Source: Sulfobacillus thermotolerans (GTDB lineage: Bacteria; Bacillota; Sulfobacillia; Sulfobacillales; Sulfobacillaceae). Taken from it: DNA of 64,000 nucleotides. Shown in pieces: positions 8,090-17,060 of this stretch. Below the pieces are notes generated by a model, which saw nothing but the letters and a program-made list of their open reading frames with translations, was not told the origin of the DNA and did no database searches. Position 1 is the first letter of the stretch. Each line of letters starts with the position of its first letter. Location: positions 310,001 through 374,000 of the forward strand of contig CP019454.1 of the NCBI GenBank assembly GCA_002951815.1, read 5' to 3'. The translations under genes were made by a program, and so were the position numbers.

Positions 8090-8387
8090 CAGGTACGTGC
8101 TGACGGAAGTCCCTATTAACCGCAGCGTAGTTGAGAAGTTGCAAACCTACCGCGAAGAAGATTGGCCCCATGTTGTGCTGTTGGCGCTGATGACTGGAAT
8201 GGCTCTGGTAGGGCGCCAGGGCGCTGGTCGGTCATCAGAAATACGTGAACCGGGGCGCAATGTGGTACCGCCACAAGACATGCGCCGCTATCTTGAAGAA
8301 GGGTTCCACCAGTTGCTCTCAGGATGGGAGGAGCGGATTGTCCGTGATTTTGAGGCGCTTTTGAGTGATCTAGGAGAGCGGCGGTAA
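8058..8387 (+). CDS. Small hypothetical protein coupled to the HipA-like gene
   Basis: 109 aa in a different frame, overlapping the HipA-like gene by 32 nt, with a weak GAGGAC/GAGGG site before the ATG. Predicted largely helical: KIVSTGHDRYVLTEVPIN, then WPHVVLLALMTGMALVG, possibly membrane-associated, then a charged helix RRYLEEGFHQLLSGWEERIVRDFEALLSDLGERR. No family is recognised. The overlap and codon use consistent with the neighbour support a real partner gene, but a chance frame cannot be ruled out. Confidence 0.5.
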   Translation: MAIKIVSTGHDRYVLTEVPINRSVVEKLQTYREEDWPHVVLLALMTGMALVGRQGAGRSSEIREPGRNVVPPQDMRRYLEEGFHQLLSGWEERIVRDFEALLSDLGERR

Positions 8388-8422
8388 AATCTGCTGCTCC
8401 TCCACATTCGCATGCCAGATGC

Positions 8423-9565
8423 TTAGGCGGGCGGCGATTTCGGGTGATGTCGTCGCCAGCTAGTGACGATGAGTGTCAAAAGGATGGACAAACTAATAAC
8501 GACGAAGCTGTAGCCGAGATCGATAGGGTCAAAGAAATCGACCACTAAATGGGTGGATTGTGTCGGGGTATCGATAAAGCAGGACCCCACCATCATGATG
8601 ATGGCGATAATAAGAGTAGTGGGCATCGTGCTCTTGTAGGACCCTGTAATGAGACGGGAGAAATTGATGCCCATGCAAAAGAGGTTGCTGGCGAGGTAAA
8701 AGACCATACTGCCGGTCCATAGCAGCAAAATAATGAGTCCTGGCCGGCTTAAGTAAAAGGTCGAGACATTCAAGTTGCTGAGTACGTAGACGAGTGGCCA
8801 CCGTAACAAGATGACCGCTTGAGGGCCTAAGGTGCCGACGGTAATGAGATAGACTAAGATCACCACCAATGTTTGAAAGGCAATGGCCCCTAAGGTGACA
8901 CGGCGAATCATGACGATATTCTGGGGGCGGATAAAATGCGATAACGTGGCAGTGACTTCATTTTGTTTCCATAAAAACCACGTGGCTACAATCCCTTGGC
9001 CTACAGGACCGGTATCTTTGAGAGCATGGGGCAAAAAAGCCCACCACGCCTCTACGTGGCCTAGACCCATCCCGGCTAAAATAAAAAACGTGAAGGCAAA
9101 GACGGGAAACCAAAACTGCACATTGCGAGCAAAATTCGAAAGGGAACGCGAAGCGAACCAAGCGGCTTCGGCAATAATCAATCCCTTCATTATCCATAAA
9201 GGTGTGGCAGGATAAAATGACGCGGCCAGCATTTGGGTGAATAAGGTCAAGACGGCCGTATCCAATACGAGGCATAACACGGCATGGATCAGCAGTAAAA
9301 TCCACCGCAAGGGTCCCCATGCGTATCCTAGGCGGTCGACCAAAATGCCGGGAGGTGTGAGCTGAATCCAGATTAACCCCAGTCCTGTCATGCCCAATGC
9401 CAAACAGATGCTGCCTACGACCGCCCAATCCGATTGTGATTGGGCGGCGGTCATGAGGGCTTGCGGCCAAATGTACACCGCGCCGGTGACAATGGACGAC
9501 GCCACCAAGAAGAAATATTCGAGCGATCCTATCGGTTCAACCGTAGACTCGACAAAACGGCTCAT
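8423..9565 (-). CDS. Spore germination receptor subunit B (GerAB family permease)
   Basis: 380 aa with about ten membrane segments in the pattern of GerAB/YndE proteins, a branch of the amino-acid/polyamine/organocation transporters. It starts SRFVESTVEPIGSLEYFFLVAS and later has WFLWKQNEVTATLSHFIRPQ, typical of the family. In spores this inner-membrane subunit is thought to bind the germinant. The ATG at 9565 overlaps the TGA of the gerC gene (ATGA), which selects this start over an in-frame ATG 28 codons upstream. It is the last gene of an A-C-B operon. The germinant cannot be predicted. Confidence 0.88.
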   Translation of the reverse strand: MSRFVESTVEPIGSLEYFFLVASSIVTGAVYIWPQALMTAAQSQSDWAVVGSICLALGMTGLGLIWIQLTPPGILVDRLGYAWGPLRWILLLIHAVLCLVLDTAVLTLFTQMLAASFYPATPLWIMKGLIIAEAAWFASRSLSNFARNVQFWFPVFAFTFFILAGMGLGHVEAWWAFLPHALKDTGPVGQGIVATWFLWKQNEVTATLSHFIRPQNIVMIRRVTLGAIAFQTLVVILVYLITVGTLGPQAVILLRWPLVYVLSNLNVSTFYLSRPGLIILLLWTGSMVFYLASNLFCMGINFSRLITGSYKSTMPTTLIIAIIMMVGSCFIDTPTQSTHLVVDFFDPIDLGYSFVVISLSILLTLIVTSWRRHHPKSPPA

Positions 9566-10662
9566 CGCATTAATCCCTCCCCATAGAGGGTGACAACGAC
9601 CGTTAACGTGGCATGAATGGGGAGAAACCCTGCGTGGGGATGAAACCACGCTTCGCTGCGGTCGTATCCAAAGGGATCCGTATGGGTTTTATTTGCATAG
9701 GCAATAGTGGACAGACATAAGTGCAAAAGGGTTTGTTCGGCACGGTGCGAGATGGAGCGTTCGTCTTGCAACGTCACCCGATTTTGACCCGAAATATCTT
9801 CAATGAAGCCTTTGACGTGCAAGGTCTCACGCACGTTGATAGCGCTTGCCGTCTGAAATGTGTGAAGGGACCTTGTGTCGCTGATCCGGCTGATGCTCAC
9901 GGTTTGTCCATGCCACGGAACGGACAACGTTAGACGTTGCACCTTGCCAGTTAGGTAGCCGAATCCTTGGGTCTGTAGGGGTGAATACAGTACCGGTGGT
10001 CCGCCACTGGCCGGATAGACGTCGATTTGGCGCACGGTTAAGCTCTGCTGTTTCAACTCCACGATGGGTACATAAGGACTAATACCTTGCGAAACCGCAC
10101 TGGACCAGAATTTCCACCCGCGCATGCCAAGTCGTATGGGGGAGCACCGAATGCAGTTAAAATACGCGGCGAGCGCAATGCGGGGCGCAACGATTTGAGG
10201 AGACACATAGTTCATATATTCGGCTAAGGGGCGACCGTCCGCGCCCATCACCCAAAAAGTTTTAGGAATGGTGCCCGCGGCATTGATGGCGTTAATTTGC
10301 GGCCACAGCTGGCGAAAAGTGAGCCGATTATTCCAGATGATTCCCTGAAGCTGTCCCAAATAAAGGGCGCGGGCTGATTTTTCTTGGGCGTGCATGACGG
10401 CATCCGCGAAATTAGGAGCCATCACAGCAATATCGTAATATTCCTCATCGGGTTTTATCGTACTCAAAGCACCAGGAGTTAAGGTGACGTTGGGGAACAC
10501 GAATCGCCAATGGTATTGCCCAGGTATTTTGGAAGCGCGAATACTCAGCATCAACACAATCCCTTGGTGGTCAATGGGCTTAGAATCCCAGCAACCCGTC
10601 AATAGAAAAAGCAGTGGCGTCACGAAAATGGCGATGCGCCATTTCCTTATCAACCGGCTCAC
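9562..10662 (-). CDS. Spore germination receptor lipoprotein subunit C (GerAC family)
   Basis: 366 aa. The N-terminus has a basic start, a hydrophobic stretch and the lipobox LLTGC (Cys about residue 23), followed by WDSKPIDHQGIVLMLSI, the signature opening of GerAC proteins (CWDxxEI). Three alpha/beta domains follow in the family; the C-terminal helix is near LHLCLSTIAYANKTHTDPFGYD. It should be lipidated at the outer face of the spore inner membrane, in a complex with subunits A and B. Both ends overlap their neighbours by 4 nt, giving tight translational coupling. Confidence 0.9.
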   Translation of the reverse strand: MSRLIRKWRIAIFVTPLLFLLTGCWDSKPIDHQGIVLMLSIRASKIPGQYHWRFVFPNVTLTPGALSTIKPDEEYYDIAVMAPNFADAVMHAQEKSARALYLGQLQGIIWNNRLTFRQLWPQINAINAAGTIPKTFWVMGADGRPLAEYMNYVSPQIVAPRIALAAYFNCIRCSPIRLGMRGWKFWSSAVSQGISPYVPIVELKQQSLTVRQIDVYPASGGPPVLYSPLQTQGFGYLTGKVQRLTLSVPWHGQTVSISRISDTRSLHTFQTASAINVRETLHVKGFIEDISGQNRVTLQDERSISHRAEQTLLHLCLSTIAYANKTHTDPFGYDRSEAWFHPHAGFLPIHATLTVVVTLYGEGLMR

Positions 10663-12266
10663 GGCCGTTCCTTTTGGGTTTGACGTAAGTGGGGAATTTC
10701 TTGGACACTGCCGTGACGGCTTAACACCGTGTTGAGCGGGCGAGCTGAGCTGGGGCGTTGCCGCAACATGTCATAGGGCGCGCGCACAAGATAGTCTTTA
10801 AAGTCTTTTATGCGAAATGGGGCGTAGGGCACAAAATAGGGCGTGCCAAATGACGTCATCTGGATCAGGGAGCCAATGAGCGTCATCGTTAGCAGCACGA
10901 TCCCAAAGATGCCAAAGATGTCGGCAGTGACTAAAAGCGCCATATTGATTAAACGCCAGGATCCGGTCAAATCGTAGACAGGCCCGGTGTAAAAGCTCAG
11001 AGCGGTCAGCGTGATGATGACGATGATTTGAGGACTGACAAAACCGGCCTTAACCACAGCCGTGCCGACGACAATCGCTCCAATGATGCCAATGGTGGTG
11101 CCCATGGGTTTCGGGAGACGCAAAGAGGCTTCCCGTAGGATTTCTATAATGATGACCATTAGCACGGCTTCTGCGAAAGGCGAAAAAGGCAGCGCCGCAT
11201 GGCTTCCAAGCGTTATGGCCAGCAAGGGTGCGGGGACCAAATTGGTATTCACTTGAGTCAGGGCAATGTACAGCGCGGGGAAGTAGACCCCCAAAATCCA
11301 CCCTAGCAGACGAATAATGCGTACGAACGAGCTATCGTACCACACTTCTGCGTAGTCCATGGACGTGCGGTAAAAATCGGCTAGGGGAGCAGGAGCAATC
11401 AGCACAAAAGGATCGCCATCGACCAAGATCAGAATTTTTCCTTCCAAAAGGCGCCAACATGCTACATCGACACGTTCTGTTGAACGCATGGTCGGAAATA
11501 TGGACCGGGGATGATCACGAATGAGACCCGAAATCATGGTGGCATTAGCCCGGCCTGAAATTTTGACTTGTTCCAACCGTGCGATTCCCGTTTCGACGAG
11601 AGCCGGATTGGTTAGGCCGTCGAGATAGGCTATAGCCACCGGGGTATGCTGGCGTTCGCCCAAAACCATTTGATGAAAGCGCAAGGATGGGTCTAAGAGG
11701 CGTTGCCGTAGTTGGTTCATCTGGGTCAAGAGCACTTCGTTGAAGGCATCTTCCGGCCCTCTCACACCAATTTCGGTCTGCGGACGCGAGATCGCCCGTT
11801 GTTTATAGGTGACGGTGTCCACGATCCAAACTTTTGGAAAACCTGGGGCAAAGATCAGCGTGTTGCCCGCGGCTAAGGCTCGGATGATGGTATCCCAAGA
11901 ATCTTCAGCGTGAATATGGCCAGGAGTTAAGGTGTTTTCGCCCCACGACGCCGGATCCTCATGGGTTGTTAACAGAGGAGCCACAATATCCTGATCGACC
12001 ATTTGCGTATCGGATAACCCGTCGATGCTGGCTATTAAGACTTTTTCAGGGGCACATGCGGGCACTTGCAGCCACCGCAAGAGGACATCCGGGCTGGTGC
12101 CAAACCCTGATTTGATTCGGTTGTAAGCGGCTTGGACGTTTGGGGTGTAATGCGTTAATGCTAGGGGGCCTTCACTTTGCAGAGCAAGCCAGGCTTCTAG
12201 GGTTTGCAATAAATGCTTGGCAAGGGCTTGAATATCGCGCAGAACCGCTTGATCGTCATAAGCCAA
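10659..12266 (-). CDS. Spore germination receptor subunit A (GerAA/SpoVAF family)
   Basis: 535 aa, read from TTG 12266 about 8 nt after GAGGTGA. The N-terminal soluble half contains KVLIASIDGLSDTQMVDQDIV and a NTLIFAPGFPKVWIVDT segment, then ISRPQTEIGVRGPEDAFNE, the family signature. The C-terminal half has four to five membrane segments and a GTPYFVPYAPFRIKDFKD tail. Together with subunits B and C it forms the nutrient-sensing germinant receptor. First gene of the operon, 65 nt downstream of the Na/Pi transporter start-side intergenic region. Confidence 0.92.
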   Translation of the reverse strand: MAYDDQAVLRDIQALAKHLLQTLEAWLALQSEGPLALTHYTPNVQAAYNRIKSGFGTSPDVLLRWLQVPACAPEKVLIASIDGLSDTQMVDQDIVAPLLTTHEDPASWGENTLTPGHIHAEDSWDTIIRALAAGNTLIFAPGFPKVWIVDTVTYKQRAISRPQTEIGVRGPEDAFNEVLLTQMNQLRQRLLDPSLRFHQMVLGERQHTPVAIAYLDGLTNPALVETGIARLEQVKISGRANATMISGLIRDHPRSIFPTMRSTERVDVACWRLLEGKILILVDGDPFVLIAPAPLADFYRTSMDYAEVWYDSSFVRIIRLLGWILGVYFPALYIALTQVNTNLVPAPLLAITLGSHAALPFSPFAEAVLMVIIIEILREASLRLPKPMGTTIGIIGAIVVGTAVVKAGFVSPQIIVIITLTALSFYTGPVYDLTGSWRLINMALLVTADIFGIFGIVLLTMTLIGSLIQMTSFGTPYFVPYAPFRIKDFKDYLVRAPYDMLRQRPSSARPLNTVLSRHGSVQEIPHLRQTQKERP

Positions 12267-12331
12267 CGGGATATCACCTCGGGGATATGTTGGCTAAAAC
12301 GCTATGGTTTCATGCGCAGCCTCAGAGTGGA

Positions 12332-13930
12332 TTAGATGATGCCAAGTAATGCCCGTGACACCGCGGCAATCCGTCCGGTTAGTAGGGATAAGTCATCGGA
12401 GAGTTCTAACAGTGCTGAGGTAAAGGGTAATTGCGATTCGTCGACTTGGGTGAGGATGCGCAGGCGAATCTTTCCCTCTTGTCGCAAGATCTCGGGATTT
12501 TCTTGCACTAATTGGAGTGCCTGGGCATCGTCATCATGGGCAATAGCTTGCGTTAAGCGGTCGAACTGGGTGTGCAAACGGTCAAGCAGCCTGGCGGTGT
12601 CTTCCCATAAAGAGGGAGGCCAGACAAAATTGCGACGCACCAGTTTATCGCGGGTATTAATGACTTTGATGGCGGTGTCGGATAAGTGCTCAAGATGGTT
12701 GGCCAAATAGAGCAAGCGGACTTGAGCCGATAGGTCGCGTTCGGTCAAGTAGGTCTCTTGGGCCAACTGGAAAAGATAGTGGGTAATGGCGTGGTGCAGC
12801 AGGTCTACATCAGACTCGGCTTGACGCATCGTGCGCGCGATGGTCTCTTGAGGATTCTCTAAGTAATCAGCCAGCAATGCGATGATGTGTTCATGGATAA
12901 TCTGGGCCATGCGAAGAATTTCTTTAGAGGCGCGGGCTAAGGCTTCAGCGGGATCGCCTAGTGCATCGTCTTCCAGCAGGACACTGATGGGCTCGGGTTT
13001 GAGGTCGGGCCACAAACGTTCCATAAGCCGTGACAACGGCCCCAAAAAGGGTAGAAAGACGAAGGCGAGTGCCACATTGAAGAGAGAATGCGCATCGGCC
13101 AATTGACGTCCGGGGCTGTGGTCAATGACCCGCACAGCGGTTTCCAACCATGGCAGTGCCAAGAGGGCTCCTAAAGAGGCCGTAAACTTCATCAGAAAAT
13201 ATGCACCCGCCGTGCGTTTTGCGCTGCGGGAACCGCCAAGCCAGCCGCTATAGAGTGCGGCGGCTGTGGAACCGACGTTGGCAGCTAACACGATGATAAG
13301 ACCCGTGGGCAGGCCGATAAGGCCATGAATACGAAATGTAATGGCGAGCGCAATGACGGTGGCGGAGTTTTGGATCAAGGCGGTGAAGATCATCGCGAGC
13401 AGGTATGCTAATAGTCCATTATGATCAAGCCGGGCCAAGGCGAAGCGCACAGCGGGCACGGTGGAAAGCGTATGCACAGCGGAAATCATCACCATCATGC
13501 CGTAGAAAATGAGCCCGAATCCTAATGTGAGCGAACCTAACGAGGCATTTTCCCGTCCGCGTTGAATGATGCCGATGACGACGCCCACAAAAACGAGAAT
13601 GGGCGCATAGCGGATAAAGTTAAACGAGATAAGCTGAACGGTTAACGTCGTGCCGATCGCAGCGCCGAGAATAACTTCCAGGGCTTGGCGTAGTTCCAAG
13701 AGTCCGGCGCTGACAAAACTGACCACCATGACAGTAATAGCGCTCGAAGAGCCTGCTAGCATCGTGGCGCCGAGCCCAAGAACCATCGACCCCAGAGGGT
13801 TTTTAGTCATGACTAAGAGCAAAGAACGCAGCCAACTCGAGGTTAACCGTTTCAGGCTGTCACTAGTTTGAGAGAGACCAAAAGTAAAAAGCGCCATACC
13901 GCCGACAAGAGATATCCAACTGGCTGTCAT
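12332..13930 (-). CDS. Na+/phosphate cotransporter family protein with PhoU-like tail
   Basis: 532 aa. The membrane part (residues 1-300) has the two repeated QSSS-like re-entrant segments of the NptA/SLC34-type fold: LAGSSSAITVMVVSFVSAG and ALIQNSATVIALAI. The C-terminal 200 residues form helices like PhoU (LARASKEILRMAQIIHEHIIALLADY). Such proteins import phosphate with sodium or act in phosphate homeostasis. The start lies only 3 nt after the phoU stop, so both genes are on one transcript; this pairing supports the phosphate role. Confidence 0.87.
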   Translation of the reverse strand: MTASWISLVGGMALFTFGLSQTSDSLKRLTSSWLRSLLLVMTKNPLGSMVLGLGATMLAGSSSAITVMVVSFVSAGLLELRQALEVILGAAIGTTLTVQLISFNFIRYAPILVFVGVVIGIIQRGRENASLGSLTLGFGLIFYGMMVMISAVHTLSTVPAVRFALARLDHNGLLAYLLAMIFTALIQNSATVIALAITFRIHGLIGLPTGLIIVLAANVGSTAAALYSGWLGGSRSAKRTAGAYFLMKFTASLGALLALPWLETAVRVIDHSPGRQLADAHSLFNVALAFVFLPFLGPLSRLMERLWPDLKPEPISVLLEDDALGDPAEALARASKEILRMAQIIHEHIIALLADYLENPQETIARTMRQAESDVDLLHHAITHYLFQLAQETYLTERDLSAQVRLLYLANHLEHLSDTAIKVINTRDKLVRRNFVWPPSLWEDTARLLDRLHTQFDRLTQAIAHDDDAQALQLVQENPEILRQEGKIRLRILTQVDESQLPFTSALLELSDDLSLLTGRIAAVSRALLGII

Positions 13931-13933
13931 CGG

Positions 13934-14623
13934 TTAGTCCTTCGGGTATTCGGGATTATGGTGTGGCAGCAGGCGAAAAGGACGACGATCGCCCGTTTCC
14001 ACAAACACGGCCATTTCCGCGATGTTCACAGCGTGGTCAGCAATACGTTCAAGGTAGCGAGCCACTAACGATAAGTTACTGGCTTGTTCGATAGCATCGG
14101 GATTTCGGCGCATAACCTGCAACATTTCATCGTGCAACGCGCGGTACAAGTCATCCACTTGATCGTCCCGCCAAAAAACGTCCCGGGCCATGTCTTGGTC
14201 ACGCAAGCGCACGGCTTCTTGCGCACGGTTGACCATGACGAGCGCTTTATGCCCCATGCGGGCAAGGTCATCCAATTTTTTGAAATAGGGTTGTATGGCT
14301 AACCGGTGAGTGACTTCCGCAATATCACAACTATAATCGGCAATGCGCTCCAAGTCGCGGACATTGCGCAGTCCTGCGGCAAGAATTCGGAGGTCTTTTT
14401 GGCGGGGCTGCTGCAAGGAAATAAGCTGCAAAGAATCTTCCTCGATTTGATTGGTTTCATCGTCAATGCTGTCGTCATGGTTTAAAACCCATGTCGCCAG
14501 CTCCTGGTCCTGATGATAGAGGGACGCGAGTGCTTGTTCCAGCATGCGGGAAACCTCTTGTCCCAAAAGATTTACCCGGTCTTTAATCGATTGCAATGAC
14601 CGGTCATAGCTGTTTAAAAACAC
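13934..14623 (-). CDS. phoU: PhoU phosphate-signalling regulator
   Basis: 229 aa in two homologous three-helix halves. The metal-binding signatures are LRNVRDLERIADYSCDIAE (about residue 95) and LVARYLERIADHAVNIAE (about 195), matching the conserved ExxxD of PhoU. It is a cytosolic regulator of Pho signalling and phosphate uptake. The GTG start follows AAGGGGGG. It is the first gene of a two-gene operon with the Na/Pi transporter rather than with pstSCAB. Confidence 0.93.
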   Translation of the reverse strand: MFLNSYDRSLQSIKDRVNLLGQEVSRMLEQALASLYHQDQELATWVLNHDDSIDDETNQIEEDSLQLISLQQPRQKDLRILAAGLRNVRDLERIADYSCDIAEVTHRLAIQPYFKKLDDLARMGHKALVMVNRAQEAVRLRDQDMARDVFWRDDQVDDLYRALHDEMLQVMRRNPDAIEQASNLSLVARYLERIADHAVNIAEMAVFVETGDRRPFRLLPHHNPEYPKD

Positions 14624-14645
14624 CCCGTGCCCCCCCTTCCGCTAG

Positions 14646-14669
14646 ACAGTATCTCTTATTATATACTGT
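14646..14669. promoter_or_regulatory. Dyad overlapping the probable phoU promoter
   Basis: ACAGTAT-N10-ATACTGT forms 7-bp inverted arms 23 nt upstream of phoU and includes the minus-strand TATAAT element. A repressor bound here would block the promoter. It does not match a known Pho box. The rest of 14670-14869, upstream of manC, shows no further clear element. Confidence 0.4.
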
Positions 14670-14869
14670 TAGCCGCCATCGTCCATGCTCTTGACGCGGA
14701 TTATTGCGATGACCGAAAATGGCGAAGACAAGGGCTGAGCCATGAGGGAGAATATGTTACATTTAGTTAAGGAGCATAAGGATTGCGCAGACCGTCTATA
14801 ACCGATTGCGGTAAGACGGCAGGCCAAACAGCATTAATGGCGGTGGCGCACTAAGGAGTCGCACACACT

Positions 14870-15916
14870 ATGGCACGTTGGTTAATTATTTTGGCAGGGG
14901 GACGGGGCGAGCGATTTTGGCCGCTGTCTCGGATGATGCATCCTAAACAATTTTTGACATTGATGGGCAATCACAGCATGATTCGTAGCACTCGGGACCG
15001 CGTGCGTTCACTCATCGGACCAGAAAACACCTTGGTGGTCACGGGCCGGGATTACGTGGAAAAAGTCCAGACGAATTTGCCCGATGTTCCGTCCTCTTTC
15101 ATTTTAGGAGAACCGGTTGGGCGCAATACGGCGCCATCCATTGCATGGGCGGTTCGCGAAATTTATGGAAAAGATGCGGACGCGGTTGTTTTAGTGTTGC
15201 CGTCCGATCACATGATTAAATATCAGAAACGGTTTCAAAAACTAGCCGAGATGGCGCTTAATGCCGCCGAAGTTCACGGCGGCTTTTACACGTTTGGCAT
15301 CGTGCCCACCCACGCTGAAACCGGATATGGTTATATAGAACAAGGGGCAGAAGTCTCTCACGGCATATTCCGTGTCAAGCGGTTTATCGAAAAGCCACCC
15401 GTGGAGGCCGCCCAAGAGATGGTGCAATCGGGACACTTTATGTGGAATTCGGGAATGTTCGTCTTTCGGGCCCATGACTTTTTGGTTGCCGTGGAAGAAC
15501 ATATTCCCGAATTGAGTCAGGGAATTGAAGAATTATGGGCGCACCCGGAGCGCTTAGATACGGTGTTTCCGGCCCTGCCTCAGATTTCCGTGGACCACGG
15601 GATTATGGAGCAAGCGCAAAATGTATTTGTATTGCCCGCCGATATCGGCTGGGACGATGTGGGTACCTTTGCGGCTCTCGCCCGCCATTTGCCCCGCAAT
15701 GACGAGCAAAATGCCGCGCGCGGCCATGCCATTTTTGTCGATAGCCAGAATGTCACCGCGATAAGCGAAGGTCCAGTGGTGTCCTTCATCGGGGTGAAGG
15801 ATCTTTTTGTGGTGGCGACCAAAGATGCGGTCCTCATTTTATCGCCCGACCGTAGCCAGGATGTGCGGCAGGTCGTTCAGGCCCTAAAAGAGGGACAGCA
15901 CGACCATTTGCTCTAA
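14870..15916 (+). CDS. manC: Mannose-1-phosphate guanylyltransferase
   Basis: 348 aa, cytosolic. The nucleotidyltransferase signature ILAGGRGERFWPLSRMMHPKQF is at residues 7-28, with VLPSDHMI at about 110 and FIEKPP at about 170. It converts mannose-1-phosphate and GTP into GDP-mannose for surface polysaccharide or glycoprotein synthesis. The length fits the single-domain form without the C-terminal isomerase. AAGGAG lies 13 nt before the ATG. The galU gene follows after 54 nt and shares the terminator at 16887, so the pair probably supplies nucleotide sugars together. Confidence 0.92.
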   Translation: MARWLIILAGGRGERFWPLSRMMHPKQFLTLMGNHSMIRSTRDRVRSLIGPENTLVVTGRDYVEKVQTNLPDVPSSFILGEPVGRNTAPSIAWAVREIYGKDADAVVLVLPSDHMIKYQKRFQKLAEMALNAAEVHGGFYTFGIVPTHAETGYGYIEQGAEVSHGIFRVKRFIEKPPVEAAQEMVQSGHFMWNSGMFVFRAHDFLVAVEEHIPELSQGIEELWAHPERLDTVFPALPQISVDHGIMEQAQNVFVLPADIGWDDVGTFAALARHLPRNDEQNAARGHAIFVDSQNVTAISEGPVVSFIGVKDLFVVATKDAVLILSPDRSQDVRQVVQALKEGQHDHLL

Positions 15917-15970
15917 GAGGACGAGCCCGCACCCGCGGGTGCATTCTGAGACGAAAGGCAGGCTTACACC

Positions 15971-16864
15971 ATGAACGAAACGGTTAAAAAGGCGGTCATT
16001 CCTGCGGCAGGGCTGGGCACACGGTTTTTGCCCGCCACAAAGGCTCAACCGAAAGAAATGCTATCGCTAATTGACAAACCCACCATCCAATACATTGTCG
16101 AAGAGGCGGTAGCGTCGGGGATTGACGACTTGTTGGTCGTCATTGGGCGCGATAAAGGGAGTATTGAGGACCATTTCGACAGAACCCCCGAGTTAGAGCA
16201 GTATTTAAAGAGCCGTGGGAAACAGGATTTGTTGGACGTTGTCATGAATGTCTCCAAGCTCGCGGATTTGCATTTTATTCGACAGAAAGAGCCGTTGGGT
16301 CTAGGACACGCCGTCTTATCGGCGAAACGCCACGTGGGATTAGAGCCGTTTGCGGTTCTGTTGGGGGATGATGTGATGCAAGGTCAGCCTCCTGTGCTCA
16401 AGCAATTAATCGACCACTGGGAGCCCGGTTTGTCGGTCCTAGCGGTCCAGCCTGTCACGCGGGAAGAGGCGAGCCGTTACGGTATCGTTTACGGGAATTG
16501 GGCGGCAGATGGGCGGTCCTTCCGCGTTTCTCACCTCGTCGAAAAACCGTCTTACGAGGCTGCACCAGAACATCCTTTAGCCATTATGGGTCGTTATATT
16601 CTCGATCCCGGAATATTTCCGGTCTTGGAGCAAATTGAGCCGGGCGCAGGCGGAGAGATTCAATTGACCGATGCTTTGGATGTGATGGCCCGGCAAGGGA
16701 AACTGATTGCGGTCGCGTATGAGGGGAAGCGCTTTGATGTCGGCGAAAAGCTAGGATTCATCAAAGCGACGGTAGAGGCCGCACTGGATCGCGACGACTT
16801 GCGCGATGATGTGGTCCTCTATTTGCGCTCCCTTGTGGAACAGTTGAGCACCGTTTCCAAATAA
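15971..16864 (+). CDS. galU: UTP-glucose-1-phosphate uridylyltransferase
   Basis: 297 aa. The signature AVIPAAGLGTRFLPATKAQPKEML opens the protein (residues 8-31), and LVEKPS and GRYILDPGIFPVLE follow as in bacterial GalU/GtaB. It makes UDP-glucose for cell-envelope glycans and glycolipids. The start has the AAAGGCAGG site about 10 nt upstream. Second gene of the manC-galU unit. Confidence 0.94.
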   Translation: MNETVKKAVIPAAGLGTRFLPATKAQPKEMLSLIDKPTIQYIVEEAVASGIDDLLVVIGRDKGSIEDHFDRTPELEQYLKSRGKQDLLDVVMNVSKLADLHFIRQKEPLGLGHAVLSAKRHVGLEPFAVLLGDDVMQGQPPVLKQLIDHWEPGLSVLAVQPVTREEASRYGIVYGNWAADGRSFRVSHLVEKPSYEAAPEHPLAIMGRYILDPGIFPVLEQIEPGAGGEIQLTDALDVMARQGKLIAVAYEGKRFDVGEKLGFIKATVEAALDRDDLRDDVVLYLRSLVEQLSTVSK

Positions 16865-16886
16865 GACGGGGCTATTTTGCTCATAC

Positions 16887-16917
16887 ACCTCCTCAGTTGG
16901 ATGAGGAGGTCTTTTTG
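16887..16917 (+). terminator. Terminator after manC-galU
   Basis: ACCTCCTCA/TGAGGAGGT 9-bp perfect stem, loop GTTGGA, followed by CTTTTTG, 22 nt after the galU stop. A textbook intrinsic terminator. Confidence 0.93.
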
Positions 16918-16960
16918 TCCCGCTTGTTTGTGTCCCAATTTTGGGATTTTGAGTTCATTG

Positions 16961-16970
16961 TGTCGACAAA
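16961..16970 (-). promoter_or_regulatory. Candidate Spo0A box upstream of spoIIE
   Basis: TTTGTCGACA on the minus strand matches the Spo0A box core (TTTGTCRAA) at eight of nine positions and lies about 90 nt before the spoIIE start. In Bacillus subtilis spoIIE is activated by Spo0A. A 6-bp dyad TGGTTC/GAACCA also lies at 17024-17040. Confidence 0.4.
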
Positions 16971-17060
16971 CAATCGCATGGTCATGGCATTAATTTCCAG
17001 ATTATGCCGTTTGCCATCTGCTATGGTTCCAAATGAACCATGAATAAGGGGGCAGACATA

